Below, piece after piece: positions 19,808 through 30,700 of a DNA stretch of 64,000 nt. Every line of letters begins with the position of its first letter. Within the stretch, counting starts at the first letter, position 1. Under the pieces are notes generated by a model. The model was not told where the DNA came from, searched no databases, and was given only the letters and a program-made list of their open reading frames with translations. Position numbers and translations under genes: made by a program. The DNA comes from Lunularia cruciata (lineage: Eukaryota > Streptophyta > Marchantiopsida > Lunulariales > Lunulariaceae), in assembly GCA_948567375.1 (NCBI GenBank), contig OX419759.1, forward strand, positions 37,983,493 to 38,047,492. The letters are read 5' to 3'.

Positions 19808-20032
19808 CATGTGCACAATTGTGTACCATGCGATCTCCCAAACATTGATGGCACTATGGACCCAAGCTTGGCACTTGTACGTGTAGGCTTGCGGTGTATG
19901 TTATGCGGCTCTTCTAGTGAATTTGTTACTAAATTAGTGTGTGATAACTATTTTAGAGGATGGCATATGGTATGTTTCACTCCTTGCATGGTGGTTCCTC
20001 ATGGATAGTGGTTATGTCCTATATGTACTTGA
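19808..20032 (+). pseudogene. PHD finger, copy B
   Basis: The translation contains HVHNCVPCDLPNIDGTMDP, then RCMLCGSSSEFVTKLVC, RGWHMVCFTP and, after a TAG stop in place of Gln, WLCPICT and TGA at 20030-20032. It retains the last Cys pair (CPIC) lost in copy A, while the fourth ligand is Tyr here too. Independent decay in the two copies preserves most of a Cys4-His-Cys3 pattern. Confidence 0.82.
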
Positions 20033-20201
20033 CCTATACTTAGTTCACACTTTATGTGGTATAGATTGCAAAATAGGTAACTATTGATAGGGCATGATAG
20101 CACTTGGCCTCATGATCTTTGGTCACCATAGGGTATAACATATATTTGGAGTGGATGGCTATATGGAGTTAGAGAGACCTAACCGCCAACTAGAGAGCAA
20201 T
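20033..20201 (+). other. 3' untranslated segment, copy B
   Basis: Homologous to 3728-3896. The purine tract before the LTR is weakened to AGAGAGCAA. Confidence 0.65.
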
Positions 20202-20830
20202 TGTGGCACTTTAGAGTTCATGTTTGCCTTATGTGTGAGTTGTGCTTCTATAGCATATGATGTTGAAAAATATATATATTGTGTAATGATGTATATACAC
20301 ACAACTATCACAACATTTATTGCACTGGCGCTTATTGCTCGGATGTTGGAGTGGTAGTGTTGGTAGTCATCGGTCCGTTCGTAGTTATTCACTAACTACT
20401 TGTTCATGGTCTGGTTTCATGTTAGGGGTACTGGTTACATGGTGGGACCCACCATCATTTGCACCACCTGATGTGCCATCATGGCACCATTAGGGCTAGA
20501 GACCTAGGTTGAGCATAGGGTATACCTTCAAAGTGCAGCTCCAAAGAGCTCACTTGTTTGATGTTTAGCCTTTGAGTTCTTGGCTATGGTTGATAGAGGC
20601 CGACGAGTGTCCATAGAGTTTCTTAGCTAGAGTGGGTGTGGCTTGACTATAATTAGTGCCCAATTTTTGGTAGATTGTTGAGTGAAGGATTGAGTACCTA
20701 CCTGATTTGATTGTGATTCGAGTTGAAAAAGAACTGATTTATTGTGGCACTTTAGAATTCACGTATGAATTATGTGTGAGTTGTGCTTCTATAGCGTATG
20801 ATGATGACAATGATGTATATATGCACAACA
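20202..20830 (+). repeat. Candidate 3' LTR of copy B
   Basis: It starts TGTGGCACTTTAGAG and ends GCACAACA, homologous throughout to 3897-4549. The left repeat unit is 20202-20306. The right unit, 20743-20830, has lost about 17 bp. Beyond 20830 there is no homology with copy A's 3' flank, fixing the element end. Confidence 0.7.
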
Positions 20831-21747
20831 TCCCAATGGGTGGTAAGAATCTGAAAATACATTGATAGCACTATAGATAGCTTGAGAAAACATCATGGCT
20901 ATAGCTAACCAAAGAACCATAAAGGTCATGAATCTAGACCAACTTGCAACATTTGTTATGTCCAAGTGAATCAAGGAGAATTTGTAGATGATGATGTTGG
21001 TGTCAAGATATTTGTGACTTACAAATAAATCAACACATTGGTTATCTACTATGGTTTAGCATGGTTGCTTATGACTAAGTTGATAACCAAATAGATACTC
21101 TTGAATCCACAAAATCCATTAATGTCAATCTAAATTCTTGGTAATATGAGCATCCAAGGAGCCAAACAAGGTTATCTTGAGTATCAAACCAAAAAATAAT
21201 TCAAAATTAAAATTTACTAGCCTAACAAAGAGTGTCTCAAAAATGAATGGAATGTAAGAATCTTCTCTAAGTCTTCAAAGTAAATCTATATATAAAAGGT
21301 CTTAGATAGCCTTTACCTACATAAAAATCATGCTATATGAGTAGTTCTACATCTTGTGAATATAGGGGAAAAGGTACTTATGTAAGACACAAGAAGGAAG
21401 AGAATATCCCATCAAGCCATACAAGAGAGGCAAAGAGTTTATGCATCTTGCAAGAGTCCATGAGTTTTTGCATATTGTGAATATGGGAAAATAGCAATTT
21501 GGATAAAATTACTACCGAAGTGGTAACTCAAAAATCTAAAACATAGTTGCACACAAGCAAGTAATGCAAATATAGTACCATTCAGTTTGTTAAGAAAAAT
21601 TGATATTTGGCTTAGAAACTTAAATAAATATATACATATATAGTTGGTTCCACTTTTTTACGAGAAACTATTGAAAATGTAGAGAAGCCAAATGAAAGAC
21701 TTGTGTAATAAAATATGATAGGAGACAGTAGGGAGTTTCAAAAATAG
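20831..21747. other. AT-rich sequence, nothing recognised
   Basis: No transposon protein, gene or strong repeat is visible. This starts a stretch of host or old repeat DNA downstream of copy B. Confidence 0.4.
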
Positions 21748-21873
21748 TTTTATGAAGCTCTATATGTTTTCATATAGATTATTACAAAGCAAAAACTAAT
21801 TTTTTTGCATCCCATACTGATTTAGTCTTTGCTTTGTAATGATCTATATGAAAATATATAGAGCTTCATAAAT
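21748..21873. repeat. Long-armed hairpin (about 52-nt arms, 21-nt loop)
   Basis: TTTATGAAGCTCTATATG onward (21748-21799) is the near-perfect reverse complement of 21821-21873, which ends ATAGAGCTTCATAAA. Such a structure could be a miniature foldback element, or a precursor of small RNAs if transcribed. No transposase or target duplication identifies it further. Confidence 0.85.
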
Positions 21874-21883
21874 AGAGCTACAT

Positions 21884-22195
21884 TGTATACATTTTCTAAT
21901 ATCTATAATTAGCTTTATACGAGTGCTCCCTCTTGGCATGTTCTACTTGAAATTTTTTGAAGCACAACCCAAATCCTCAATTTCATTATCTAAGAAATTC
22001 CTTGTTCTAGTATTAGTTATGAAATGAAATTCTTATCTTGTTCTCTTTTGCAGCATGCAAAGAATAGAGATTGAAGTGAGGAGTGTAGAGCATGCCAAAA
22101 GGTGTTATCTTTGGTGATTCAAAAATCAAGTAGAGTAGAACATGCAAAGAGGGAGCACTCATATAGAGCTAATTATAGATATTAGAAAATGTATA
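21884..22195. repeat. Foldback/MITE-like element with about 68-bp inverted termini
   Basis: The left arm 21884-21950 (TGTATACATTTTCTAATATC...) is the reverse complement, with a few mismatches, of the right arm 22126-22195 (...GATATTAGAAAATGTATA). About 175 bp lie between them. It is a 312-bp non-coding unit with terminal inverted repeats, MITE-like. It sits 10 bp after the previous hairpin, so both could belong to one composite element. Confidence 0.8.
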
Positions 22196-24640
22196 TAATG
22201 GATTATTTGATTAGATTTGGAGATCTCGTTACAAAGATTAGAAGATGAAGATGAAGATGAAGAAATAGGAGATTTAGATATGCTATAATTACTGATTAAT
22301 GGGTGGGTGGGAGTATGCACATATGCATTGATACTTGGAACCCCAAGTTACTTATTTGCATAGTCAATAATTTATGATCTAGTATTTTAGAAATCTCAAT
22401 GTGAAGGCCTTTTGTGAACTTACTAGAATGGATGTTGATTCTTTTTCAACATTAGTAGATTTGATTAAATAATGCACACTATTTTTGAGAAAAAACTATA
22501 GAAGGAAGAAAATACCAATATGGATCTAAGTAGCTCTAGCTTTGGATAAATTTAGGCATCATTTAGCTTGGTTTGCTGGTCATCACTTCCAACATAACGC
22601 AACACTCCTAGAAGGAAAGAACCTAAGTGCAATGTCCACACACCAATCCAAACCAATTGGGCGTAAAAACAAGCATGCAAGCATAGAGAGGATCCAATCA
22701 TAGGAATGTGACAATAACTCTCTATGCTTTTTTTTGGAAAAGAGCATCAGAGCCTTTGTGCTTTTTCATCAAGCTCATTTCAAGCTATACTCCAAGTCTC
22801 CTCCAAGCGGTACTTTAGCTCTCAATAAATTCCTACTCCATGTGGGGATTTCCTATATCTTCTTGATGGGGAAAACTCTATGCAGCTCATATGAACATAA
22901 CTCATTTTGTATAGCTTTGATTCAAGTGTTATAGGATTCAATGGAAATCCTATGAGATAAATATTTCCAATATAAAATAAACCTCAATTAGATTACTACA
23001 ACTCCCCTAACAAGCTCTCAAAGCTGGCTAAGTTTTTGCAACTCTCACCCTAATTTCAAAATCCCCTTTTTAGGGTTTTGCCCTTGGTTCTTGCCAACTT
23101 TCCACTAATTTCTAAATCAGATGTACACTTGATCCTCAAAAACACTATGGAATCTGAACTCTCAATCATAGTCACAAAAGTGAGAGAATTGACATTCAAT
23201 TAGGATTGAAGAAAGAAATGCTCCTCCGAGCTTACGATAGTATTTTTAGTAAACTTTGTTGCATTAGATCTCATTGTCTATGGGTTCAGAGCAAACTAAA
23301 TTTTCCACAGTAGTTTTTCATGCTCTTGGTTAACACTTTGCAAAGTTTGATGGCCTAATCAAACCCAAATCCTTAGATATGGATCAATTCTTGAGCTGGG
23401 GTAACTTGTGAGCTCTGCATACCTAGGTATACTTGATGCAAGACCTTTAATTCTCTATTTGAAGAATTCACATGAAACCTTCACACAAAGGTGCAAACCG
23501 TAACCAATAACAAGACTAGAGATTTTCATAAGGTATCTCTAACCACAACTTGAGGAGTGACCAAAACTCCAAACCTGATCACTAGCTCTTCTCCATCACC
23601 CTACACCTCAAGAGCTTCAACTTCAATCAACCAAATCTGATTTGAAATTGATCCAAAATGGAAATTTCTTGTCTTCATACTATAAGCACTTTGTCGACTC
23701 TCTAATCTCATTGATAGATAGTAAAAATCTTTCAAGAAGCTCTCTGAATTGCCTACTTTGTGCTCTTGGGTATGAATTTTACCCCCTTGATTTAATTGAT
23801 CATATCCCTCTCAAAATCAGCTAAAATTTTGTGATTTTGGTCTCTAGATTGTAGCTTTTTAGCTACTCTTTCCAAAAATGTCCTTTGTTTCCCTTAGATG
23901 GACTCCTTGAACTCCTTCAATGGTCCAAAAACTCCAGACTTCTCCCTTGGGACCCAATCTCTTGCACATTTGTCCTTTAGTCTTTTTACTTTTTGACAAA
24001 TGGACCCCACTGCTCCACCTTGAAGCTTATGAGCAAAATTTTAGGCATTCCCCAACTATAGATGCACATATATTGTCAAGTCTCAGACATGCTCATAAGT
24101 AAGCATTGGAAGGACAATAGGATCCGGGTTTCCATCACCAACTCCACGAATACCGCCCCAAAACATGCTACCAACCAATCCCGTAAGTTATCACGGTGCA
24201 AAATCTGAAGCCTGATGAGAAAAGGATTTGGGAGTGGCAGATTGGGAGCATGGGACATCTCATGCTCAAATGCTTCCTCTGATGTTCTATCACTTGTGCA
24301 CTACTATAACTCTCACTCTCAATGTCTTCTTCCTCCTCGATTAAAACACACCCTTGTCTCTCCACTCACCCTCATCTTTATTCATTAGAGCACTCAAACA
24401 TGATTAGATTGTAACCCACATGGCCAATCACATTCATATACATAGATTGCTCACATGACAACATCTCATCCGTTGGATATAACAAACAACCTACCCCACT
24501 AATGTGGAGATAAAAATGATAAATAACTTTTTTACGGGCTATGCAAACCACAAAACGACAATGAGAGTTAAATATTTGGAGCAATAGTGCATGTTCAATA
24601 ATTGCCTTTACAAATAGAGTTATAACATCCATATTAGATT
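22196..24640. other. AT-rich sequence without recognisable genes
   Basis: Only short ORFs below about 85 aa occur, on both strands, with no recognised motif. Codon-like structure or repeats of known families were not seen. Confidence 0.4.
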
Positions 24641-24649
24641 GGGTGAGGA

Positions 24650-24965
24650 GTCAATTTTTTGAACCAAAGAGGAGGATGTAGCAGTTTTGAGGCAAAAGAG
24701 TACCTCTTAGGTGATTCTAGTTATGTACCTATGCATCACCTAGTCCAAAATTTCAAGTAGGCCCGATTAGAGGACAAGCAAGAGTTCAACAAATATTTGG
24801 CAAAGGAAAAGGTGATAAATGAGCATTGTATAGGAATATTGAAGGCTAGATGGCATTCTCTTTGTGAGCTAAGAGTGCAACTTAAAGACAATAGTACAAA
24901 TGCATGTTTTTTAAAGTGAGTTTCAATGTGTGCTATTTTACATAACTTTTAATTAGTATGTTAGA
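24650..24965 (+). pseudogene. PIF/Harbinger-type transposase, C-terminal fragment
   Basis: The translation near 24690-24955 reads EYLLGDSSYVPMHHLVQNFK, then a TAG. It continues EFNKYLAKEKVINEHCIGIL, then KARWHSLCELRVQL and, after a TGA, CAILHNF. The GD(S/A)xY block with its acidic residue, the FNxxLAxxxxxxEHxxGxLKxRW stretch and terminal LHNF are hallmarks of the DDE_Tnp_4 family, which excises and inserts DNA transposons. The N-terminal catalytic half was not recognised. The piece is broken by two stops. Confidence 0.85.
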
Positions 24966-25299
24966 TGTTTGGTTAGAAGACAATGGTGGATTTAAAGAGT
25001 AAACCCAAATAGATTCAAAAATGTCTTTTCATGGAATGGAACTTGGTAGAGAAGAAAGTAGGTCAAGAGTGATGCAACTATGCCTTGCTCATCACCTCAA
25101 TGATATACTCAAATGAGTTTCTCTATAATAAACTATTCATTCTTCAATTCATCATACTTGGTAATGTTTATTGTATTTTATCCTATTATCATATTCATAT
25201 CTTTGGAAAAATACCCAGTTTACAAAAATATATATTGCTCACTTGACCATGATGTGATCTTATGTAAAATGGCAAGAAGGCAGTTGGAGATGCCTAGTG
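24966..25299. other. Sequence downstream of the Harbinger fragment
   Basis: No domain is recognisable; AT-rich with short ORFs. Confidence 0.35.
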
Positions 25300-25660
25300 T
25301 ACACTTGTAGGCACAAGGTGTTGCATAGTTTACACTCAAAGTTGCTAGATGGCGCTCAGTCTTGCCCATTATGAAGTAGAAGTTGTTACATGGCATTGGA
25401 TGAAGCACATTGTGCGTAAGAAGACCAATATTAATGATGGTTAGTAAGGGTAGCGCCAGCCAATGCTCACTTGTAAACATTGGTGTGCATTGGGAGCCAT
25501 TTTCCAGCATGTTTAAATTTGGTTGGTGCTTGTCGGCGCTCAATGGTGCTGCATGATGGTGCTCAAAGGCACTTGGGATTGCTCCTTCTCTAAAGTAATG
25601 GCCAAGTGTGCCGGTTGGCAGCATGGCTTGCCGTATGTTGCTATCGGTTGCCACTCATGA
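25300..25660. repeat. Degenerate GGCGCT/GTGTTGC-rich repeat cluster
   Basis: Words such as GGCGCTCA, AGCGCCAGC and GGTGCTGCATG recur irregularly. They are the reverse-complement style of clusters at 26390-26880 and 34380-34690. The 144-aa minus-strand ORF 25220-25654 overlaps this repeat and is more likely a by-product of it than a gene. Confidence 0.45.
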
Positions 25661-26389
25661 TTCTAATTTGTTCTACCCAAATTTGGGTTTTTTCCACTCA
25701 AATAAAAATTTAGTTAGTGTGGATATACATATATTTTGTCATGTGGCTATATAAAACCTCCTCTTACACATATGTTTCACATTTTTGGAATTGAGCCATT
25801 TTGGGAAGTCATTGTGCAAGCACCTATTTGCACTTGAGCTTCATGTGTGTTTGAAGGAGGAAGTTATAGTTTGAAGTTTTTGAGCATTGTGGAGTTTCAA
25901 AAGGTATACCTGTTTGATTTTGAATGATGTTTAAGTTTTTGGGCAGAATAAGGAGTTTGAGTGGTAGAGTTCAAGAGAGTTTTGCATTTGAAGACAACAT
26001 TGCACAATTTTCACTTTGGTACCAGAATTTGAGATTGAGAAAGAAAGTAGGATTCAAAAATAGGAAGGAGAGGAAGATTTGAAACTAGGAAGGAGGGAAG
26101 AGGGTTCAGGAGTAGTTTTTGAACACAAGTGAGAAGGGAGAGGAGAGCAAGAAACCAAATTTTGGAATAGTTTGTACATTTACATATCCATGGCAAAAAT
26201 CTGGGATTATGAGAAGATTACTGATGGTTCAGACATGAGAATACTCAAGAAGGATATTGGCTCATTGCATTTCATACCATTCAACACCAAGTGGACTTCA
26301 TCAAATGGTGCTGGCTAGATAAACATCATATTAGAATTGTTGTAGCTATAATCAAGGAGGTTGATCTTAATGTAATCACCTCAAAATTA
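25661..26389. other. Sequence without recognisable genes
   Basis: AG-rich and AT-rich stretches (for example 26030-26160, purine-rich on the plus strand). No coding signature. Confidence 0.35.
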
Positions 26390-26880
26390 CCTTTGGCCTT
26401 TAGTGCCCGCGTCCATAGGTGTTATTCTGGCCTTCTTAAGTTATTTTTCTCCATTTCACTCTAGTTCAGACTCTCCTTTTTGTATTTCTCTCCCTTTAAG
26501 GTGTTGTAATTATCAGCACCTACAAGCATCACCTAGCACTAACTATGTCTTTCTCATAGTACCATCTTGCACCATTTTGCATCTACGGGTGTCACTTGAC
26601 ATCATCCATAGTTAATACCATAAACTCTTCTTTCCCATAGTGCTTACGAGCATCACTTGGCACTGCCAGAACCTTCTTTAGTATAAAACCCTATCTTGCA
26701 ATGGCACCCAATGCAATTGTGCCTCACCACCAGTGCCGGCAAGCATCCATGCATAGCCTTGAGCATCAACCCGCACTTCATGCCACCATGCCCGTGCTTG
26801 GTGCTGCAAAGACTGTCTTTTAGTGCCGACAAGCATCACCTTGTAGCAATCCCACCATTAAACCCTATCCCATGGTAGCA
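26390..26880. repeat. Degenerate short-period repeat with GCACC/AGCATCACC words
   Basis: Variants of ACAAGCATCACCTAGCACT, TACGAGCATCACTTGGCAC, GCCGGCAAGCATC and GCCGACAAGCATCACC recur every 40-80 bases. The pattern looks like an old satellite-like array. A sister cluster occurs at 34380-34690. Confidence 0.55.
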
Positions 26881-27153
26881 ATGAGCAGTTTTTTCTCTTG
26901 TTTGAGGATATTGTGAAGCGGTGCCTAATGTCTTTGTGCATGAGGATTGAAGTTTAAGGTTTTTTTCTTGGTGGATTTTGTAGGTTCTTCTCTGTACTAA
27001 GTTCATGAGTTCTTGGGACAAGAATTCTTGCACAAGTTTGGTGAAAGGGAGGCAATTTCAATTGATTGTGGATATAGTTAGAGATGCACTTGCCATGCCA
27101 AGGGGAAGGACTATTCCTTACACAACTATTTCAGATTGGTTTCCACAAAGAGA

Positions 27154-27266
27154 AAAGCTTTAATAGCAAGATACACACATTGCCTTACAAGATACCTTTT
27201 TTATGAAAAAAGGTATGAAAAAAGGTATCTTGTAAGGCAATGTGTGTATCTTGCTTTTAAAGCTTT
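27154..27266. repeat. Near-perfect hairpin, 49-nt arms, adjacent to element D
   Basis: The left arm 27154-27202 (AAAGCTTTAATAGCAAG...) and right arm 27218-27266 (...CTTGCTTTTAAAGCTTT) are almost perfectly complementary, with a 15-nt loop. It lies 15 bp upstream of the D target duplication. Little divergence between arms suggests recent formation or correction. Confidence 0.9.
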
Positions 27267-27285
27267 CTTCTAGTTGATAGATGCA

Positions 27286-28022
27286 TGTAATACCAAGAGC
27301 TAGCCATATAATCTAGATGTGAAATTTGGTTTGGTACTATCTAGAATGATGTTATATATGATGGTCAAAATAGATAAGATAGAAGTATCACCAAAAGAGT
27401 ACTTCTACTAATAGGGCAGAAACCGAAATAGACTTGAGAACCTTAGAACCAATAGCTAGACATATGATTTAAAGGTGAGAATTGGTTTGGTAACATCTGG
27501 AAGGATGTTACACATGATAAACTAAACAGATCAGAAAGAAGTATCACCAAAAGGGGACTTCTACTAATAGAGTAGGAACCGAAATATGCCTGATCTTTGA
27601 AGGCAATTTTGGAGGCCTAAACGGATGAATTAGGCCTCGAAAATGTGCAGATCCCCCCCCCCCAACGGAGGAAAGGCTGGCCTTCCCTCCCCCCGGTTTG
27701 TCTCGTTGAGAGCTTCCAACGGTACCTTACTCATGTGATTCTGAGATTCCTATAGGAAGATTCCCTAAAAGATTCCCTCTGGTCAAAGCTCGTTTGACCA
27801 ACCAGATAGGACCTAGACCAGATAGGTCACCCATCCAAGTAAGTAATCCAAGGGTGGAGCTTGCTGACATGTCACCTATCTGTGTCCCTAATCCTATGGT
27901 GGAGCTTCCTTGGAGGAGATCCTCTTTGTCTATATAATAAAGAGAAGGTGCTCCCTTGGGGCATCGAATGTTTGAGTGTGCAATTTGTGTTTTCTCTCTT
28001 CTCTTGTCCTCGGAGTATTACA
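27286..28022 (+). repeat. 5' LTR of chromovirus D
   Basis: It runs from TGTAATACCAAGAGC to GGAGTATTACA. The first about 300 bp consist of two diverged copies of a roughly 150-bp module, each with a CTAGnnnTATGAT-like start and CTTCTACTAATAG-like end. A C run (about 13) and a TATA box at 27931 follow. The LTR abuts protease codons, so the normal leader is missing. Confidence 0.93.
27931..27940 (+). promoter_or_regulatory. TATA box of chromovirus D LTR
   Basis: TATATAATAA lies about 90 bp before the LTR end and is conserved in the 3' LTR (near 31831) and, reversed, in the solo LTRs (TTATTATATA near 7165). Conservation among decayed copies supports a promoter role. Confidence 0.65.
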
Positions 28023-28200
28023 GTAACCCTCTCTATAGGAGAATATCAGGAAGCAATTGAGTGGCAAGTGATATAGTTAGCTCGTTATGATACAATTTTA
28101 GGTATGCCATGGATGGAACAGTACAACCCTATGGTGGATTGGAGGAAGAAAGTAGTGAGAACCTACCAATGGTCAATCATTGGGGTTAAAGAAAAATCAC
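28023..28200 (+). pseudogene. Protease C-terminal remnant of chromovirus D
   Basis: The segment reads LARYDTILGMPWMEQYNP and then VDWRKK, the conserved end of Gypsy proteases. The active site is missing, lost in the deletion that joined LTR and protease. A TAG precedes LARYD. Confidence 0.85.
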
Positions 28201-29300
28201 ATAGGCAGAAACTGCCTCTATATGTCATAGGGACGGCAACTATCTATAAGACCGATAGATGTTTTATGGGTCTAATAAGAGAAGTCCAGAGTGCACAACT
28301 CAATGGAAAAATTCCTGAGAAATTGAAGGATGTGGTGGATGAGTTTCAAGATGTCTTTCCCAATGATCTACCTCCAGGATTACCACCAAAAAGGCAAGTA
28401 GATCACAAAATTGAGACACTTCTGGGGAAGATGCCTCCTTGTAAGGCCCCATATTGCCTATCACCTCATGAGTTGGAGGAGTGTAAGACTCAAATTGAGG
28501 AGATACTGCAAAAAGGGTTCATCTAACCTAGCATATCACCATATGGGGCCCCTATCTTGTTTGTGAAGAAGAAGGATGGTACAATGCGCACGTGCATTGA
28601 CTATCGGGGTCTCAATCAGCAAACAGTGAAGAACAAATACCCCTTACCTCGCATGGATGACCTGTTTGATCAACTCCATGGAGCAAGATACTTCACCAAA
28701 CTGGACTTGAGGAGTGGTTACAATCAAATCCGAATTATAGAGGATGATGTGTACAAAACTGCCTTTCAAACCAGGTATGGCCACTTTGAGTATCTTGTGA
28801 TGCCTTTTGGCCTCACCAATGCACCTGCCACTTTCATGAGTCTAATGAATGACATATTTTGTCCATACTTAGATAAGTCTGTTATCGTCTTCTTGGATGA
28901 TATCTTAGTATATAGTAGCACGATGACTGAACACAAACAACATCTACAAGAGGTCCTCCAGATTCTAAGACAGAATCAGTTGTACGCCAAAATCTCAAAG
29001 TGTGAGTTTGGCAAGTCTGAAGTAGACTACTTGGGGCATAGAGTAAGTGCAGAGGGCATTCAAGTATTAATAGATAAAATAGAGGTCATTCAAAAATGGA
29101 GTGCCCCAGAAGATCAGACTCAACTTAAGAGCTTCTTGGGGTTGACAGGATTCTATTGTAGATTTGTCAAGGACTTTTCCAAGGTTGCACAACCTTTAAC
29201 GGCACTACTTGGCAAGGGGAAGAAGTGGACATGGAGAACTACACAAGAGTTGGCCTTTCAAGAATTGAAGGCCACCTTGCTACATGCACTAATCTTGAAG
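28201..29300 (+). pseudogene. Reverse transcriptase of chromovirus D
   Basis: Two ORFs in phase, 28104-28526 and 28557-29459, are separated by one TAA (28524). They encode a nearly complete [61 protein letters not shown], catalytic FLDD at about 28890-28901, and [16 protein letters not shown]. Only one stop in about 1.2 kb makes it the best candidate for recent activity in the window. Confidence 0.95.
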
Positions 29301-29760
29301 TGGTATGACCCAAAACGTCCAATCAAGTTGGCTACAGATGCATCAAGCGTAGCAATAGGAGCAGTCCTACAACAAGAATGGCATGACGGATGGCATCCAA
29401 TTGCATATTTCTCTCAAAAGTTGTTACTGGCAGAATGCAACTACCACACTATAGAATGAGAAGAGCTGGCCATCATTTTAGCAAACAAGCATTGGAAGCA
29501 CTACTTGGGCGAGAAGGCATTTGTAGTAGAGACAGACCACAAACCTCTAGTCTACCTCAAGACGTAGAAGGATCTATCTCGTCGCCAAATTTGGTGGGCA
29601 GAGTGGCAACAACGCTTCAACATGACAATCACCTATGTGGAAGGTAAGAAGCAACTTGCAGATGCATTCACCCGCATGCCAATGGCCAACAACTTGGTGG
29701 TAGAGGTTAAGATTAACCTTGAATTCTAGCAACAAATTTTGGCTGCTACAAAAACTAATC
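29301..29760 (+). pseudogene. RNase H of chromovirus D
   Basis: [17 protein letters not shown] supplies the first Asp. YHTIE, then TGA (29457), then EELAIILANKHWKHYL supplies the Glu. VETDHKPLVYL supplies the next Asp, and YVEGKKQLADAFTRMP closes the domain. A TAG interrupts it at about 29565. Confidence 0.92.
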
Positions 29761-30700
29761 CATAGATTGTAGAAGCACAATCATCCAAAGGTGTTACCAG
29801 CACCCAAGGACTCACCTTTTGAGATGGCAAGTTATGGATCCCAAATGTCCCAAAATTACACACCACCATTCTAGCAGAATGTCATGATTTGGCCATTGCA
29901 GCTCATGTCGGAGTGGACAAGACCTTGGATGCAGTCAAGCGCTATTACTATTGGCCCAAGATGAGCAACGACGTGATGGACTATGTGCGTACCTACCTAC
30001 TATGTCAACAGAACAAAGCTTCTAATCAAGCTCCTGTAGGGCTCCTTCAACCTCTCCCCACTCCTACCCACTATTGGGAACAAGTGAGTATGGATCTCGT
30101 CTGTGAATTACCCAAGACCACCTCAGGGTTTGACTCCATTGTGGTCTTTGTGGACCGGCTTAGCAAAATGATTCATGTACGCCCTACCACCAAGGAGGTG
30201 ACCGCTCCACAACTAGCTCAATTATACGTAGATGCAGTCTTTGCTCACCATGGCTTGTCTAGAGTACTCATCACCGATAGAGGCACCCAATTCACCAGTT
30301 TGTTTTGGTGAACACTCTTTGGTTTCTTCAAAACCAAGTTGGCTATGTCCACAGCTTACCACCCACAAACAAATGGCCAAACAGAGTGGGCTAATCGTAC
30401 GACTGAAAACATTTTACGCGGCTTCACCTTAGAAGAGCAAGAGAGGTGGGACACCCTACTCTCGTTGGTGGAATTTGCTTACAACAATTCAGTGAATGCA
30501 TCCACCCAGGTCACTCCATTCTTCCTCATGTATGGTGAGCATCCCTTCACACCTTCTAGCTTGATGAAGATCCGTCCAATGGCTACCAAGGTCGATGCAG
30601 TCAACACATTTGTTTCTAGAATCCAACAAGGTGTGGAGAGCGCCAAGCACAGATTACAGATTGCACAAAATCGACAGAAGCAATATGTTGATGCACACCG
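29761..30700 (+). pseudogene. Integrase of chromovirus D
   Basis: The zinc domain shows CHDLAIAAHVGVDKTLD, then YLLCQQNK, where the first Cys of the pair is Tyr. The core has VSMDLVCELP, LITDRGTQF and NGQTEWANR for the D,D,E triad. FAYNNSVNASTQVTPFFL follows. It spans ORFs 29889-30311 and 30339-30944, separated by a TGA (30309-30311) replacing a residue after FW. Confidence 0.94.

Larger units (their letters stand above)
4550..20830 (+). mobile_element. Ty3/Gypsy retrotransposon copy B, methyltransferase-PHD family, broken by five insertions
   Basis: This is a near full-length relative of copy A. Modules in order are gag-like (5209 onward), zinc knuckle (about 6317), protease (about 8090), C5 methyltransferase (8620-8917 and 9513-10330), RT (10331-10977, 11648-11709 and 16726-17340), RNase H, integrase, PHD finger (19808-20032) and candidate LTR (20202-20830). 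Insertions at 7070-7815, 8918-9512, 10978-11641, 11710-16720 and 19068-19801 account for about 7.8 kb. The element itself is therefore about 8.5 kb. Where copy A overlaps, the flanks of each insertion join up, which confirms the insertions. All coding parts are riddled with stops. The exact 5' boundary is not established. Confidence 0.82.

Noticed and set aside
1-20830. Fungal repeat-induced point mutation as the cause of the stops
   Set aside because: Transitions at CGA to both TGA and CAA point to CpG decay, and the gene content is plant-like. CAG-to-TAG changes fit plant CHG methylation equally well.
25220-25654. 144-aa minus-strand ORF
   Set aside because: It overlaps a degenerate repeat cluster, has no recognisable domain and no supporting context; likely a chance frame.
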